64,000 bases of DNA from Nitrosopumilales archaeon (GTDB lineage: Archaea; Thermoproteota; Nitrososphaeria; Nitrososphaerales; Nitrosopumilaceae): positions 1 through 64,000 of the forward strand of contig JADNRU010000002.1 in assembly GCA_016276965.1 (NCBI GenBank), in the 5' to 3' direction. The position numbers and the translations under genes are program-made. This document shows, in pieces, positions 29,803 through 40,320 of the stretch. Position 1 is the first letter of the stretch. Each line of letters opens with the position of its first letter. Under the pieces are notes generated by a model. That model was not told the origin of the DNA, did no database searches, and saw only the letters and a list, made by a program, of their open reading frames with translations.

Positions 29803-30897
29803 TTAGAAATAGCTTGTAATATCGCTTTGTCCCTCGACTTGTGATAATTCAGAAACCTTTACACCAAGCCTACGGATTGTTTTTTCCTGATTTTCAAGTG
29901 CATCACGCAACAATTGTTCTGCATTTTTTTCTAATTCGTCATAACTAATAGTAGGGTTTCTAAGCATTTTTGATTTGGATTTATTTGATAGATCTGATTG
30001 CACAAATTGAATTCCCACAGATTTGAACATTCTATTATTTTTTAAAACTACAGAATGAAGTTCTTTACAAATTTCTTTTAGGCTTTCAGCCAGGTAAAGA
30101 TAGTCTTTAGAATCTTTTTTTAGGGTAACAATTTTGCTGTATTGAACACGAGGTTCTCTTTCCTTAACAGGTTCAGAATCAATTCCTTTTACAGCATTGT
30201 ATATGTAGGTCCCAATCTTTCTGCCAAACAGTTGATTTAGTGTAAAAACATCTAGTTCTTTTAGCTGACCAATAGTTTCTAGTTTCATTTCAGAAAATTT
30301 TTCTTCTGTTTTCTTTCCTATGCCAGGAATTACTCTAATTTTTAGTGGTTCCAAAAAACTTTCAATTTTTTCTGGATTAACAATAGTTAGGCCGTCTGGT
30401 TTTTTGTAGTCGGAAGCAATTTTTGAAATCAACTTATTAGGAGAAACTCCTATTGAACAAGTCAGTTTTACTTTTTCTCGGATTAAATTTTTTATTTGCT
30501 GTGCGAGGTGGCTTGCTTTTTCAAAACTGCCCTCAGTTTTTTTTGAAACCTCCAAATATGCTTCATCTCTGCCAACATATTCAAAAATATCTGCATATTC
30601 TTTCATGATGTTCATTGCTTTTGATGAAACATCAGAATAGTATTCAAAATCTGTGGGCAAAAAAACGGTATCTTTTCTTTCTTCTAATCGTTTTTTTGCA
30701 AAACTTATAGGCATTCCAGATTTTACTCCAAATTTTCTTGCTGTATAGTTTGCTGTTGCAACCGCTCCACTATCTTCTCCTCTGTCAGAAAACACACAAA
30801 CCACTACCGGCTTTGTTTTCAATTTTGGCGAACGTACCTCTTCACATTGTGCATAAAAATAATCAAAATCAATATGGAATACTATTCTTTGTCCCAA
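29803..30897 (-). CDS. dinB: Y-family DNA polymerase IV (Dbh/Dpo4)
   Basis: IVFHIDFDYFYAQCEEVRSP, YVGRDEAYLEVS, CSIGVSPNKLISKIASDYKKPDGLT; C-terminus QSDITSYF. Confidence 0.94.
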   Translation of the reverse strand: MGQRIVFHIDFDYFYAQCEEVRSPKLKTKPVVVCVFSDRGEDSGAVATANYTARKFGVKSGMPISFAKKRLEERKDTVFLPTDFEYYSDVSSKAMNIMKEYADIFEYVGRDEAYLEVSKKTEGSFEKASHLAQQIKNLIREKVKLTCSIGVSPNKLISKIASDYKKPDGLTIVNPEKIESFLEPLKIRVIPGIGKKTEEKFSEMKLETIGQLKELDVFTLNQLFGRKIGTYIYNAVKGIDSEPVKEREPRVQYSKIVTLKKDSKDYLYLAESLKEICKELHSVVLKNNRMFKSVGIQFVQSDLSNKSKSKMLRNPTISYDELEKNAEQLLRDALENQEKTIRRLGVKVSELSQVEGQSDITSYF

Positions 30898-30974
30898 CAG
30901 TGATTATAATTTGAGAATGTTTATTATTATATCGGGATACGATCATCTAAATATTATTTAATTTTACAAAAAAT

Positions 30975-31220
30975 GTGGCATATCCTATATCAACAGATGA
31001 AAATGGAGTAAAAATAAAACCCGAACAAATGGAAAAAGAAAAACTGTATTACTGTATTTTCAAAAATAAAATACTAGTTTTCTATAAAGATGATCAAGAT
31101 ATTTTGAATTGTTATGAAATCGAAGAAGAAGACTTAGTAGAAAAAGTGAGAACATGTAGTCATGATGATGCCGAAAAAATTTTTGAAGAATACATTAAAG
31201 AAAAAGATCTTAAACATTAA
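30975..31220 (+). CDS. Hypothetical acidic protein
   Basis: 81-aa ORF with protein-like composition; GTG start. Confidence 0.6.
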   Translation: MAYPISTDENGVKIKPEQMEKEKLYYCIFKNKILVFYKDDQDILNCYEIEEEDLVEKVRTCSHDDAEKIFEEYIKEKDLKH

Positions 31221-31260
31221 ATAAAACGATATGTTCCATTCTGTGCGATAGGCAAAAGAC

Positions 31261-31773
31261 ATGAGCGAAGACAAACCAACTGACGCAGAAGAAGTACTAT
31301 CTGAATTTCAAAAAAATAGTGAAGAACAAGAAAAACCAGTTGAGATTTCATTGGAATCTGAACCAAAACCAGAAATAGAATCACCTACTCCGACTGAACC
31401 AGAACAAACTCCATCATCCAGCCCTGAACCTCAGGAATCAACACCTGCCCCTGAGCTTTCTACAAAAGAATCAAAATCTGAAAAAGAAGAAGATTCTAGC
31501 AGAGTTCGTAATGTAATTTTTGTAGGTCTCAAACCCATTATGACATATGTTACAGCTACCTTGACACAACTCTCTAGTGAGCCTACTGTAACGATAAAGG
31601 CTCGAGGAAAACGAATTACTCAAGCAGTTGATGTTTCACAAATGATTGTTAAAAGGATGAATACAGTTGGATACATAGTAAGTGATGTTAGAATTTCATC
31701 TGATTCATTGACTTCGCAAGATGGAAAAATGAGAAATGTTTCTACAATGGAAATTGACATTACAAAAACCTAA
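31261..31773 (+). CDS. Alba-domain DNA/RNA-binding protein with acidic Pro/Glu-rich N-terminal extension
   Basis: VRNVIFVGLKPIMTYVTATLTQL...VTIKARGKRITQAVDVSQMIVKRM; ~78-aa low-complexity acidic N-terminus. Confidence 0.88.
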   Translation: MSEDKPTDAEEVLSEFQKNSEEQEKPVEISLESEPKPEIESPTPTEPEQTPSSSPEPQESTPAPELSTKESKSEKEEDSSRVRNVIFVGLKPIMTYVTATLTQLSSEPTVTIKARGKRITQAVDVSQMIVKRMNTVGYIVSDVRISSDSLTSQDGKMRNVSTMEIDITKT

Positions 31774-31999
31774 AACAATTAGAAATCTAATTATTACCAT
31801 TGTTGGAATTTCAATTATTGCATTTCTTTTAAACACGGCTTTTGGAAACACTTGTGGAATTCAACATTTTAATCTAATTAGCGATATTGAGACTTTTGAA
31901 AAAACACTTGATCCTGAATTTTGTGAAGAAGTTGTAGAGAATATTCTTACATTCAATGAACAATGTGATGCAGATATTGAGATTTTAGATTGTGGTTAA
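31736..31999 (+). CDS. Small hypothetical membrane/exported protein; start uncertain
   Basis: Hydrophobic N-terminus LIITIVGISIIAFLLNTAF, four cysteines downstream; overlaps Alba 3' end. Confidence 0.55.
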   Translation: MFLQWKLTLQKPKTIRNLIITIVGISIIAFLLNTAFGNTCGIQHFNLISDIETFEKTLDPEFCEEVVENILTFNEQCDADIEILDCG

Positions 32000-32616
32000 A
32001 CAAAAGCATCTATTAAGAATATTATTCCAAAGTAAATTAAAGCTCCACTAATGGCAATTAATAAAATTTTGAAATTTTTGTTAGATAATAGTTTTGAAAT
32101 CTTTGATGAGATCATTGCCGTTGATGATAACCATGCAAAATCCATCCAAATATGTAGCAAAAACATTATTCCAACACCCCAAACTGACCATAAAATAATA
32201 GAATCTGAAATTAATTTGAACCCAATTGTAAACCACCAAATTATAAAAAATGGATTTAACGCGCTAAAAAGTACTCCTGCAAGAAACGGGCCGTGTTTTG
32301 TTTGAAAAACTAGATTAGATTTTTGCGTAAAAACAGTTCTTATTTGTAAACCAGCGAACAAAAAAAGTCCTATTGCTCCAAGGATTGAAATCATTATTCG
32401 AAACTGCGGAAAAGATTCTAAAGAAAATGCACCAACTCCTAGCAAAATTACTAGTGGTAATTCAACTACTGCATGTCCAGATGACATCTTCAGACCAGCT
32501 TTTGCACCGCTTTTTAATCCATAAAAGATGTTTGCTGCAAAAAGCGGTCCGGGTGCCATAACTCCTGATGCTGAAATAACAATTACTGCAAGAGCAAATG
32601 CCAGGAATTCTTCCAT
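31996..32616 (-). CDS. LysE-family translocator
   Basis: ASGVMAPGPLFAANIFYGLKSGAKAGLKMSSGHAVVELPLVILL. Confidence 0.85.
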   Translation of the reverse strand: MEEFLAFALAVIVISASGVMAPGPLFAANIFYGLKSGAKAGLKMSSGHAVVELPLVILLGVGAFSLESFPQFRIMISILGAIGLFLFAGLQIRTVFTQKSNLVFQTKHGPFLAGVLFSALNPFFIIWWFTIGFKLISDSIILWSVWGVGIMFLLHIWMDFAWLSSTAMISSKISKLLSNKNFKILLIAISGALIYFGIIFLIDAFV

Positions 32617-32669
32617 TCTTTTCTGAACCTATATTGTAATAATTTTCGATAGGAAAAAGGTTGATGTTT

Positions 32670-33383
32670 TTATCGATACATTAGGTCTTTGAGGCTTTTT
32701 GCTTCTTCTTCAGTTTCCTTTATGTCATGTTCTGCAGTTTCAGCTTCTTTTTGAAGAGTTTCTATATTACATGAGATGCCTGGAATAAGTTTTGACATTG
32801 CTAAACAAAGTTGAACACTTGACTTGAAATCAGGAGCAACCTGTTGTGAATTGAATAAAATCACAGCAACATTTTGATTATATAACATTCCTTCGTTTAA
32901 CAACGAACCAGGAATTCCTGGAATTGTACCATGTTCTAAAATTGAGATTTCTGCATCTTTAAGTTTTGATTTAGCAGCTTCAGTACTTGCAGCCGCAGTA
33001 ATTTGTTTTTGATTATCTGTTCCTTTTACTGCAACACTACTTATGATAAGAGAACATTTGTGTTCTCTTGACCATTTGAGCATATTTCTGGCAATGGTTT
33101 TGTGTAATGATTCATGTAAGGTAAGATATGAAGAAAAAACAGCAACTTTTAACTGATTATTTACAAAAATTCGCGTAGGATAGTTTGGTATCCCATTTTT
33201 TATTATACTGACTGGTGGAAAGCTATCTGAATCAATTATTCCTGCTAACTCAAATTGTGATGTATGAATCAAAGATTCAGTAGCAATTGCACTTGTAAAA
33301 CCTGTTGAAGGAAATCCATCAATCAAATAACCTCCTTCTATGTTAATTGGTTTTATTTCTTTAATTCTAATACGTGGAAACAA
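32670..33383 (-). CDS. PAC2 / proteasome assembly chaperone family protein
   Basis: GGYLIDGFPSTGFTSAIATESLI, PGIPGSLLNEG patterns of PAC2 proteins. Confidence 0.82.
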   Translation of the reverse strand: MFPRIRIKEIKPINIEGGYLIDGFPSTGFTSAIATESLIHTSQFELAGIIDSDSFPPVSIIKNGIPNYPTRIFVNNQLKVAVFSSYLTLHESLHKTIARNMLKWSREHKCSLIISSVAVKGTDNQKQITAAASTEAAKSKLKDAEISILEHGTIPGIPGSLLNEGMLYNQNVAVILFNSQQVAPDFKSSVQLCLAMSKLIPGISCNIETLQKEAETAEHDIKETEEEAKSLKDLMYR

Positions 33384-33436
33384 ACTAAATCATATAAATT
33401 CCGTTATCGGCGAATATAACATTATGTCAAGTTTGA

Positions 33437-34375
33437 TTACTTTAGTTTTGAAAGTAATGCAGAATACAAAAAGGGCAGAATCGTTGTTGCTTCAGCATGA
33501 ACTGTAGTTTGTTTTGCATTTTGACTAACTTTTCCCCATGAAATTGCTTCACTGACAAGTGCACCGCTTGAGCTTCCATCAAATTCTTGTGCTGTAGTGA
33601 CATAAAGAGCGTAATCCAAACCTTCACGATACTGATTCCACCATAATGTGTGATGTTTTGGGATTCCTCCTCCAATCATGAACGCACCTGATTTTTTTGC
33701 TTTGAAAATCAGTCCAGAAAGAAGGTCTGCATCTGCTGTCAGGTTTAGTTTAAAGTCCCTATGTTTCTGTGTAAAAAGCCAAATTTGACTACCAACTGCA
33801 CCATCCATTATTCCAGGAACAATCACAGGAACTTCATTTTTGAATGCCCAATAAAGAAAAGAATTTTCTCCCATGTGATTTCCAATCATTTTTGTAATAT
33901 CTGCAGTTGACATTTCTCGTTTACCTTCTTTGTAAGCTTTTTCTAAAAATGTTTGAATTTTATTTTCAATTAATGGGCCATAGCTTTTCAATGGAACTAA
34001 AACATTTCCTAATCTATGAATGTCTTGATTTGCTAGCTCTTTGTCATTTAGTGCAAACGAACCTTCTTTGTAATTAGAATAATATCTTGCAATGTCATGA
34101 TCTAATGCACCACACGTAGTGATTACAACATCAAACCACTGGTTTCTAATCATATCTTTGATGATTCCACGCAATCCTGTAGAAATAATTGCACCGATAA
34201 ATGAAAGAAATCTTAAACATTTTTTATCTGAAATCATTGACGTCAGTATATTCAATCCATCAGCAAGATTTCTTGATTCAAATCCTCCAGATTGTGACAT
34301 TTCTTCAAAAATTTTTACTATACTTGTGTTGCCTTTGATTGTAAGATCCTTAACGGGTCTTCCTGGTTTAATCAC
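33437..34375 (-). CDS. dys: Deoxyhypusine synthase
   Basis: FLSFIGAIISTGLRGIIKDMI, VITTCGALDHDIAR, MIGGGIPKHH, DGSSSGALVSEAISWGK. Confidence 0.93.
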   Translation of the reverse strand: MIKPGRPVKDLTIKGNTSIVKIFEEMSQSGGFESRNLADGLNILTSMISDKKCLRFLSFIGAIISTGLRGIIKDMIRNQWFDVVITTCGALDHDIARYYSNYKEGSFALNDKELANQDIHRLGNVLVPLKSYGPLIENKIQTFLEKAYKEGKREMSTADITKMIGNHMGENSFLYWAFKNEVPVIVPGIMDGAVGSQIWLFTQKHRDFKLNLTADADLLSGLIFKAKKSGAFMIGGGIPKHHTLWWNQYREGLDYALYVTTAQEFDGSSSGALVSEAISWGKVSQNAKQTTVHAEATTILPFLYSALLSKLK

Positions 34376-34483
34376 ATCATAAAAACTAAAAATCGGTTAT
34401 AAAATTCTGTCTTAAGAAAAATAAAAAACGATTCTAATCCTATTAGGAAGCTATAAACAACTCACAAAAAACATCAAATTTGA

Positions 34484-35581
34484 TTGGCCAATAAAATCAA
34501 AGTGGGATTAGTGGGAATTGGAAATTGTTTTTCTGGATTAATTCAAGGAATTGAATATTACAGACAGAATCCCGCGCAAGAAATTATTGGTATTATGCAT
34601 GATAAAATAGGGAATTTTGGCATTCACGATATTGATTTTGTTGTAGGATTTGATGTTGGCGAAAATAAAGTTGGAAAACAAATCAATGAAGCAATCTATG
34701 AATCTCCAAACATGGTAAATTGGATTCCAAAAGATCAAATGCCAAAAACTTCAGCCAAAGTATTTGAAAGTCCAGCTCTAGATGGAGTAGGAATCTGGGT
34801 TGAGAATAAAGTAAACCCAATCAAAAGCAACAAAACCGAAGAACAGTTAACAGACGAAATTAAAAATCAAATAAAAGAGTGTGGAGTAGAAGTCATTGTT
34901 TCCTATTTACCAGTAGGTTCTGAGAAAGCAACCAGATTTTGGGCACAAATTTGCCTAGATACCAATACAGCTTTTGTAAATTGTATTCCCTCTTTCATTG
35001 CATCTGATAGCAAATGGGCTTCACAATTTGCTGAAAAAAATATTCCAATTGTTGGGGATGATATTAAGGGACAAGTAGGAGCAACAATTGTGCACAGAAC
35101 CCTTGCAAGATTGTGTGATGATCGCGGAACTAAGATTGAAAGAACCTATCAAATCAATGTGGGAGGCAATACTGATTTTCTAAATATGAAAGAACAAGAC
35201 CGCTTGGTTAGTAAAAGAATTTCAAAAACTGAAAGTGTGCAAAGCCAATTATCTGAAAGACTCGATGATGATCAAATTTATGTTGGCCCATCGGACTTTA
35301 TTCCATTTTTAGGAAATACAAAACTAATGTTTATGAGAATTGAGGGAAGGCAATGGGCAAATATTCCATATAATATGGAAGTCAGACTAGAAGTTGACGA
35401 TAAGGCAAATTCTGCAGGAATTGTTATTGATGCTATTAGGTTGGCCAAGCTAGCAATTGAGAGAGGTTTAGGAGGACCGATAATTCCCGCATGTGCCTAT
35501 TTGATGAAACACCCTCCCAAACAAATGAGTGATCCTGATGCACGAAATGAACTCGAGAATTACCTTAATGGAAAAAATTAA
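34484..35581 (+). CDS. Inositol-3-phosphate synthase family protein
   Basis: KVGLVGIGNCFSGLIQGIEYYR, NCIPSFIASDSKWASQFAEKNIPIVGDDIKGQVGATIVHR, NVGGNTDFLN. Confidence 0.9.
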   Translation: MANKIKVGLVGIGNCFSGLIQGIEYYRQNPAQEIIGIMHDKIGNFGIHDIDFVVGFDVGENKVGKQINEAIYESPNMVNWIPKDQMPKTSAKVFESPALDGVGIWVENKVNPIKSNKTEEQLTDEIKNQIKECGVEVIVSYLPVGSEKATRFWAQICLDTNTAFVNCIPSFIASDSKWASQFAEKNIPIVGDDIKGQVGATIVHRTLARLCDDRGTKIERTYQINVGGNTDFLNMKEQDRLVSKRISKTESVQSQLSERLDDDQIYVGPSDFIPFLGNTKLMFMRIEGRQWANIPYNMEVRLEVDDKANSAGIVIDAIRLAKLAIERGLGGPIIPACAYLMKHPPKQMSDPDARNELENYLNGKN

Positions 35582-35727
35582 GAAACAAAAAAATCTTACC
35601 ACAATTTTCTAGTATCAAAAACCTCTTCTTTCCATACCAAACTATGAATGCTATGTCCCTTGGCCTTGTAGTTTCACTCTTGCAGTATAACAATAATTCT
35701 AGTTCATAGTCAAATAAACTTGTTCGT

Positions 35728-35747
35728 ATTCGATTATTCGATCGAAT
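35728..35747. promoter_or_regulatory. ATTCGAT half-site cluster/palindrome upstream of smc
   Basis: ATTCGAT (35728), ATTCGAT (35736) and inverted ATCGAAT (35741); 12-bp palindrome ATTCGATCGAAT 15 nt before the smc start. Confidence 0.4.
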
Positions 35748-35762
35748 TTAAAATTTTAGATA

Positions 35763-38700
35763 TTGGTTCATATTAGTAAAGTAGATCTTTTTGGTTTCAA
35801 ATCATTCGGCTTTAAAAACACTGCAATAAATTTTGAACCTGGACTAGTCTCCATATCTGGACCAAATGGTTCTGGTAAAAGCAACATTTTAGACGGGATC
35901 ATCTTTGCACTGGGTGAGAACAGACCTAAAACCATGAGAGTAGACAAACTACGTTCACTCATTCATGATATTGAAGGAGGAAGACACGGACCAAAGATGG
36001 CTAGAGTCAGTGTTCATTTTGATAATACTGACAGAAAAATTCCACTTGATTCAGATTCTGTCACTATTACAAGGGAGATGGACGATAAGGGGGAAAATAT
36101 CTACTATTTAGATAAAAAAAAGACCCATCGTAGCCATATTTTGGATTTACTTGATATGGCAAATGCTGGGCTTCATCAATTAAATAATGTCCAGCAGGGT
36201 ACAGTCACTAGAATTTCTGAATTTACCCCCGAAGAAAAACGAGAGTCAATTGAGGAACTAATGGGTTTATCATACTTTGATGAGAAAAAAAGCGAATCAG
36301 TAAAGCAACTTGATGAGGCGGATCGTAGATTAGAAATAGCCATGGCAAAAATGGGAGAAATCAAAAAACGCATAGATGAACTTGAAGAAGAAAGAAATCT
36401 TCAACTTAGAAACGATTTACTCACTCGGGAGATAAACAAATTCAATGCTATGGAGGCAGCAAATAAGCTGAAAATCCTCAAAATCGAAAAGGTCTCCAAA
36501 GAGCGAAACCTTCATGCTATTTCTTCAGAGATTAAAAAATTCGAAGAAGAAAGGACTGTTTTCAGAAAGGAGATTCACGAACTTAACATGAAGAAAAAAA
36601 AATTCATGGATGAGGTTAATGCCTACAACCAGGCAAAAGCCACAATCGATTCAGAATTGAGTGAAGCCATTCAGAAAGCAGAAAAGGAAAAAAGTGAAAT
36701 AAGTACAGCTAAAAAAAGACTGGAACATATTGAACCTCGTCTTCCTGAAATAAAAACAGAACTTGATCAATTACACAATGATAGAAGTTTATTGGAATCT
36801 CAAATTTCAGAGATGAAAGAATCAATGCAAATTACAAATGACACTAGGAAAAATATTAACGAAGAAATGAGGACCCTTGATTCTGAATTAAGTAAAGTTT
36901 TAAAACAACAATCACAGATTTCATCAAAAAAACTGGAAACTGACAAGAAGTTAAATGTACTTTATAATAAACTCAATGAATCAAAACTTTCTTTCTCAAA
37001 ACTTGAATCAGAAAAATTAGAGGTTCATGCTAAAATAAATACAAATACAATAAAAAATAATGAATTTATTCTTCAAACAGAAAAGCTTCAAAATCTAAAA
37101 AGACGACTTGAGTCAGTAACAGTTAATCATAAAGCTACAATTGATGAATTAAAATCAAGAATACAAAAACTAAATTCAAAACGTGATAAGCTTGAAAAAG
37201 ACATTGATGACGTAAGCGTCATTTTAGAAAAAGCAACCAAAAGTACAGCTCAATATGAAACCAAGATCCGAGTTGTCAAAAATATTATGCATGAAGACTA
37301 TTCCATTGCACAGCTTAAAGATGATTCAAAATCATTAGGAATAGAAGGTTTAGTATATGAATTACTTTCTTGGGATAAAAAATATGAGCGTTCTATTTTA
37401 GCAGTTAGTTCGGATATGATCAAAGCTATAGTTGTTAAAGATTTTACTACTCTTCTTAACTTAGCTGATTTTGTACGAGCAAAAAAATTACCAAAACTGA
37501 AAATTATTCCACTGGACGCAATTCTAAAATTCAACATTTCATTACCAAAGGATCCCTCTATTATTGGACCTTTATCTGACTATGTCAAATGTGATTCTAA
37601 ATTTTCAGCATTGAAAACATTTCTTTTTGGGAACGTACTTTTGGTTAATTCTAGACGGATTGCACTTCAATTATCAAAGAATGGCTATAGGACAGTTACC
37701 TTAGATGGAGAATTTTTCGAAGCAAAAGCAAGTGCTGTCATAATCGATATTAACTCAAAGATTTCAAAACTAACCAAAATAATTTCTATGAGCACCTCAG
37801 TTGAAGGTCTTAACCGCTCCATAACTTTACTTAAAAAATACATTCAAAGTAAAAGACATTCTCTAAAAAAAGTCGAAAACAATTTGCGAAATTACAAAGA
37901 CAGGCTTTCTGTATCTGAAACTGGTCTGGGTACAACTAACAATAACTATTCCGATTTAAAAATGAAAGTGTTATCTGCTTCAAAAATGTCATATCAGTTA
38001 ACATCACGAATTTCTCAGTTACAAAGAAGAAAAGAACGTTTCCTCACCGAAATTGCAAAACAAGAGTCATACGTTCATTCACTTGACGAACGAATATCTA
38101 TAGTGCAACAAAACTATGCAGATCCTGAACAAGGAAGAATTGCAAACGAACTATCGAGGTTAAATGAAAAAAAATCAACACTTTTGATCCAACAATCTGA
38201 AGTTGTAACTGAACTCAAAGAAAAAGAATCAAAACTTGCAACATTATTAGCTTCAGAAACCACAGAAAAATCAAAATCAAAAACTCTACATGAAGAGCAT
38301 GTAATACTAAATAATGAAAAACATGAACTAGAATTAAAATTAAGAATTCTAGAAAAAGAAAATGTTATTTCAAATGAAAAACTCATTCAGTTAAGAGAAA
38401 AAGAACAAAAACTCATTTCAACTTCTGGGACTTCTGTTACTCAAGTAAAGGAATTTGATGACAAACTACAAGAATTACACGATAAAGAAAACTCACTTAA
38501 CAAAGAAATTAGTGCCCGCGAAAGACAATCTGATTCTCTTAATCGTGATATGAAAGAAATTATAGAAAAAGAATCTCAAATTCAAAAATTAATAACCAAT
38601 TTTGGATTTTCAGAATCTATTGAAACATTCGAAGTTGAACCGATCATTAAAGCACTCACTGCTGAACAGAGGATTTTATCAGAATCTGTAAATCGCAAAG

Positions 38701-39287
38701 CAGCAGAACAATATGTTGATCTCTCAACTGGTTATCGATCAATGTCTACTAGGAAAAACGAACTCGAAGAAGAACGAAATTCCATTGTAAAGTTCATTGA
38801 AGAAATAGACAAGGACAAACGCCAAACCTTTTTGGATGCTTTTGATATAGTGGATAAAGAAATTCGCGAAATTTTCACAAAGATGACAGGAGGAAATGCA
38901 TGGCTTGAATTACAAAATGAGGATGATATTTTCTCCTCTGGCTTATCATATCTAATTCAATTTCCAAACAAACCTAAACGAGAATCAACTTCTATTAGCG
39001 GTGGTGAAAAAACCCTTGCAGCAGTAGTTTTCGTTCTTGCACTTCAAAAACTCAAACCCTCTCCATTCTATCTCTTTGATGAAATAGATGCTCATTTGGA
39101 TGCACCAAACTCCGAAAAGCTCGCAAAAATTATTGAAGAACGCTCAAAAGGAAGCCAATTTCTGATGGTTTCACTGAAGGATTCCGTAGTACAGAAAGCC
39201 AAGTTAATTTATGGAGTTTATCCAAAAAACGGAGTTTCTCATGTTGTTATCTATAAAGATAAAAGAATGCCCTCATTGACAAGTTGA
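35763..39287 (+). CDS. smc: SMC chromosome segregation ATPase
   Basis: ISGPNGSGKSNILDGI, GLHQLNNVQQGTVTRI, SISGGEKTLAAVVFVLALQKLKPSPFYLFDEIDAHLD; long coiled coils and hinge. Confidence 0.97.
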   Translation: MVHISKVDLFGFKSFGFKNTAINFEPGLVSISGPNGSGKSNILDGIIFALGENRPKTMRVDKLRSLIHDIEGGRHGPKMARVSVHFDNTDRKIPLDSDSVTITREMDDKGENIYYLDKKKTHRSHILDLLDMANAGLHQLNNVQQGTVTRISEFTPEEKRESIEELMGLSYFDEKKSESVKQLDEADRRLEIAMAKMGEIKKRIDELEEERNLQLRNDLLTREINKFNAMEAANKLKILKIEKVSKERNLHAISSEIKKFEEERTVFRKEIHELNMKKKKFMDEVNAYNQAKATIDSELSEAIQKAEKEKSEISTAKKRLEHIEPRLPEIKTELDQLHNDRSLLESQISEMKESMQITNDTRKNINEEMRTLDSELSKVLKQQSQISSKKLETDKKLNVLYNKLNESKLSFSKLESEKLEVHAKINTNTIKNNEFILQTEKLQNLKRRLESVTVNHKATIDELKSRIQKLNSKRDKLEKDIDDVSVILEKATKSTAQYETKIRVVKNIMHEDYSIAQLKDDSKSLGIEGLVYELLSWDKKYERSILAVSSDMIKAIVVKDFTTLLNLADFVRAKKLPKLKIIPLDAILKFNISLPKDPSIIGPLSDYVKCDSKFSALKTFLFGNVLLVNSRRIALQLSKNGYRTVTLDGEFFEAKASAVIIDINSKISKLTKIISMSTSVEGLNRSITLLKKYIQSKRHSLKKVENNLRNYKDRLSVSETGLGTTNNNYSDLKMKVLSASKMSYQLTSRISQLQRRKERFLTEIAKQESYVHSLDERISIVQQNYADPEQGRIANELSRLNEKKSTLLIQQSEVVTELKEKESKLATLLASETTEKSKSKTLHEEHVILNNEKHELELKLRILEKENVISNEKLIQLREKEQKLISTSGTSVTQVKEFDDKLQELHDKENSLNKEISARERQSDSLNRDMKEIIEKESQIQKLITNFGFSESIETFEVEPIIKALTAEQRILSESVNRKAAEQYVDLSTGYRSMSTRKNELEEERNSIVKFIEEIDKDKRQTFLDAFDIVDKEIREIFTKMTGGNAWLELQNEDDIFSSGLSYLIQFPNKPKRESTSISGGEKTLAAVVFVLALQKLKPSPFYLFDEIDAHLDAPNSEKLAKIIEERSKGSQFLMVSLKDSVVQKAKLIYGVYPKNGVSHVVIYKDKRMPSLTS

Positions 39288-39289
39288 AA

Positions 39290-40273
39290 TTAGTTTACTG
39301 AATTATTTTTTTCTAGTTTAACAAAACAAGCTACATCTCTTTTGTTTTCAATTCCTTCTAAAGGAGGTTCTTCTTTACATTTTTCTATTGCATAAGGGCA
39401 TCTTGCACGAAACCTGCAACCTTCATACACATCTATGTTTAAAGGTTCATTGATTCGAATTTTTTTTTCTCTATGAAGATTTTCCGGGTCTGGTTCTGAG
39501 AGTGCATCAATTAATGCTTGGGTATACGGATGTTTTGGGTGTAACAACACTTCACCAATTGGACCCATTTCCATTATTTTTCCCAAATACAAAATTGCAA
39601 TTCTCTGTCCAAAATGTCTAGCAGTGGCTAGATCGTGAGTAATGTAAATGAAGGAGATGTCATGCTTTTGTTGCATTTCATGCATTAATTCTAAAATTTC
39701 AGCTCTAATTGATACATCTAACATTGAAACTGGTTCATCAGCAATGATAACTTTGGGCTTTAACACAAAAGCTCTGGCAAGAACTACTCTTTGACGCTGT
39801 CCTCCAGATAACATGTGTGGATATTTTTTTGCTATCTCTTCAGCTGGTTCCAATCTTACTTCACGCATGGCCTCAATTACTCGCATCTTTCTTTCCTCTT
39901 TTGTACCAACTTTGTGAATATCCAAAGGTTCTAGGATAATATCCGCAATTTTCATTCTTGGATTAATGGAATCATATGGATCTTGGTGGATCATTTGACA
40001 TTGCATCCTGATTTTTTCAAGACTTTTAGAATCATTTTTGATTTCTTCCCCGTTGAAAATCACTTTTCCAGAATTTGGCTCAATTGACTTTAAAATGAGC
40101 CTTGCAATGGTGGATTTTCCCGATCCAGATTCGCCAGCAATGACAAAGACTTCGCCCTGTTTTAGTGAAAATGAAACATCATCGACAGCCTTTACAATCG
40201 AAGACTTTGAGCTGAAAAGACTTTTTTTTACAAAATATTTTTTGAGGCCTTCAACTTTGAGAATTTCAGACAT
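39290..40273 (-). CDS. Oligopeptide/dipeptide-type ABC transporter ATP-binding protein (start trimmed to MSEILKVEGLKKYF)
   Basis: GESGSGKSTIARLIL, MLSGGQRQRVVLARAFVLKPKVIIADEPVSMLDVSIRAEIL, Cys-rich CRFRARCPYAIEKC tail. Confidence 0.92.
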   Translation of the reverse strand: MSEILKVEGLKKYFVKKSLFSSKSSIVKAVDDVSFSLKQGEVFVIAGESGSGKSTIARLILKSIEPNSGKVIFNGEEIKNDSKSLEKIRMQCQMIHQDPYDSINPRMKIADIILEPLDIHKVGTKEERKMRVIEAMREVRLEPAEEIAKKYPHMLSGGQRQRVVLARAFVLKPKVIIADEPVSMLDVSIRAEILELMHEMQQKHDISFIYITHDLATARHFGQRIAILYLGKIMEMGPIGEVLLHPKHPYTQALIDALSEPDPENLHREKKIRINEPLNIDVYEGCRFRARCPYAIEKCKEEPPLEGIENKRDVACFVKLEKNNSVN

Positions 40274-40320
40274 AATTTGGGATAAAGCATTTATGTATAA
40301 AAAAAGGCCCCTAGTACACT

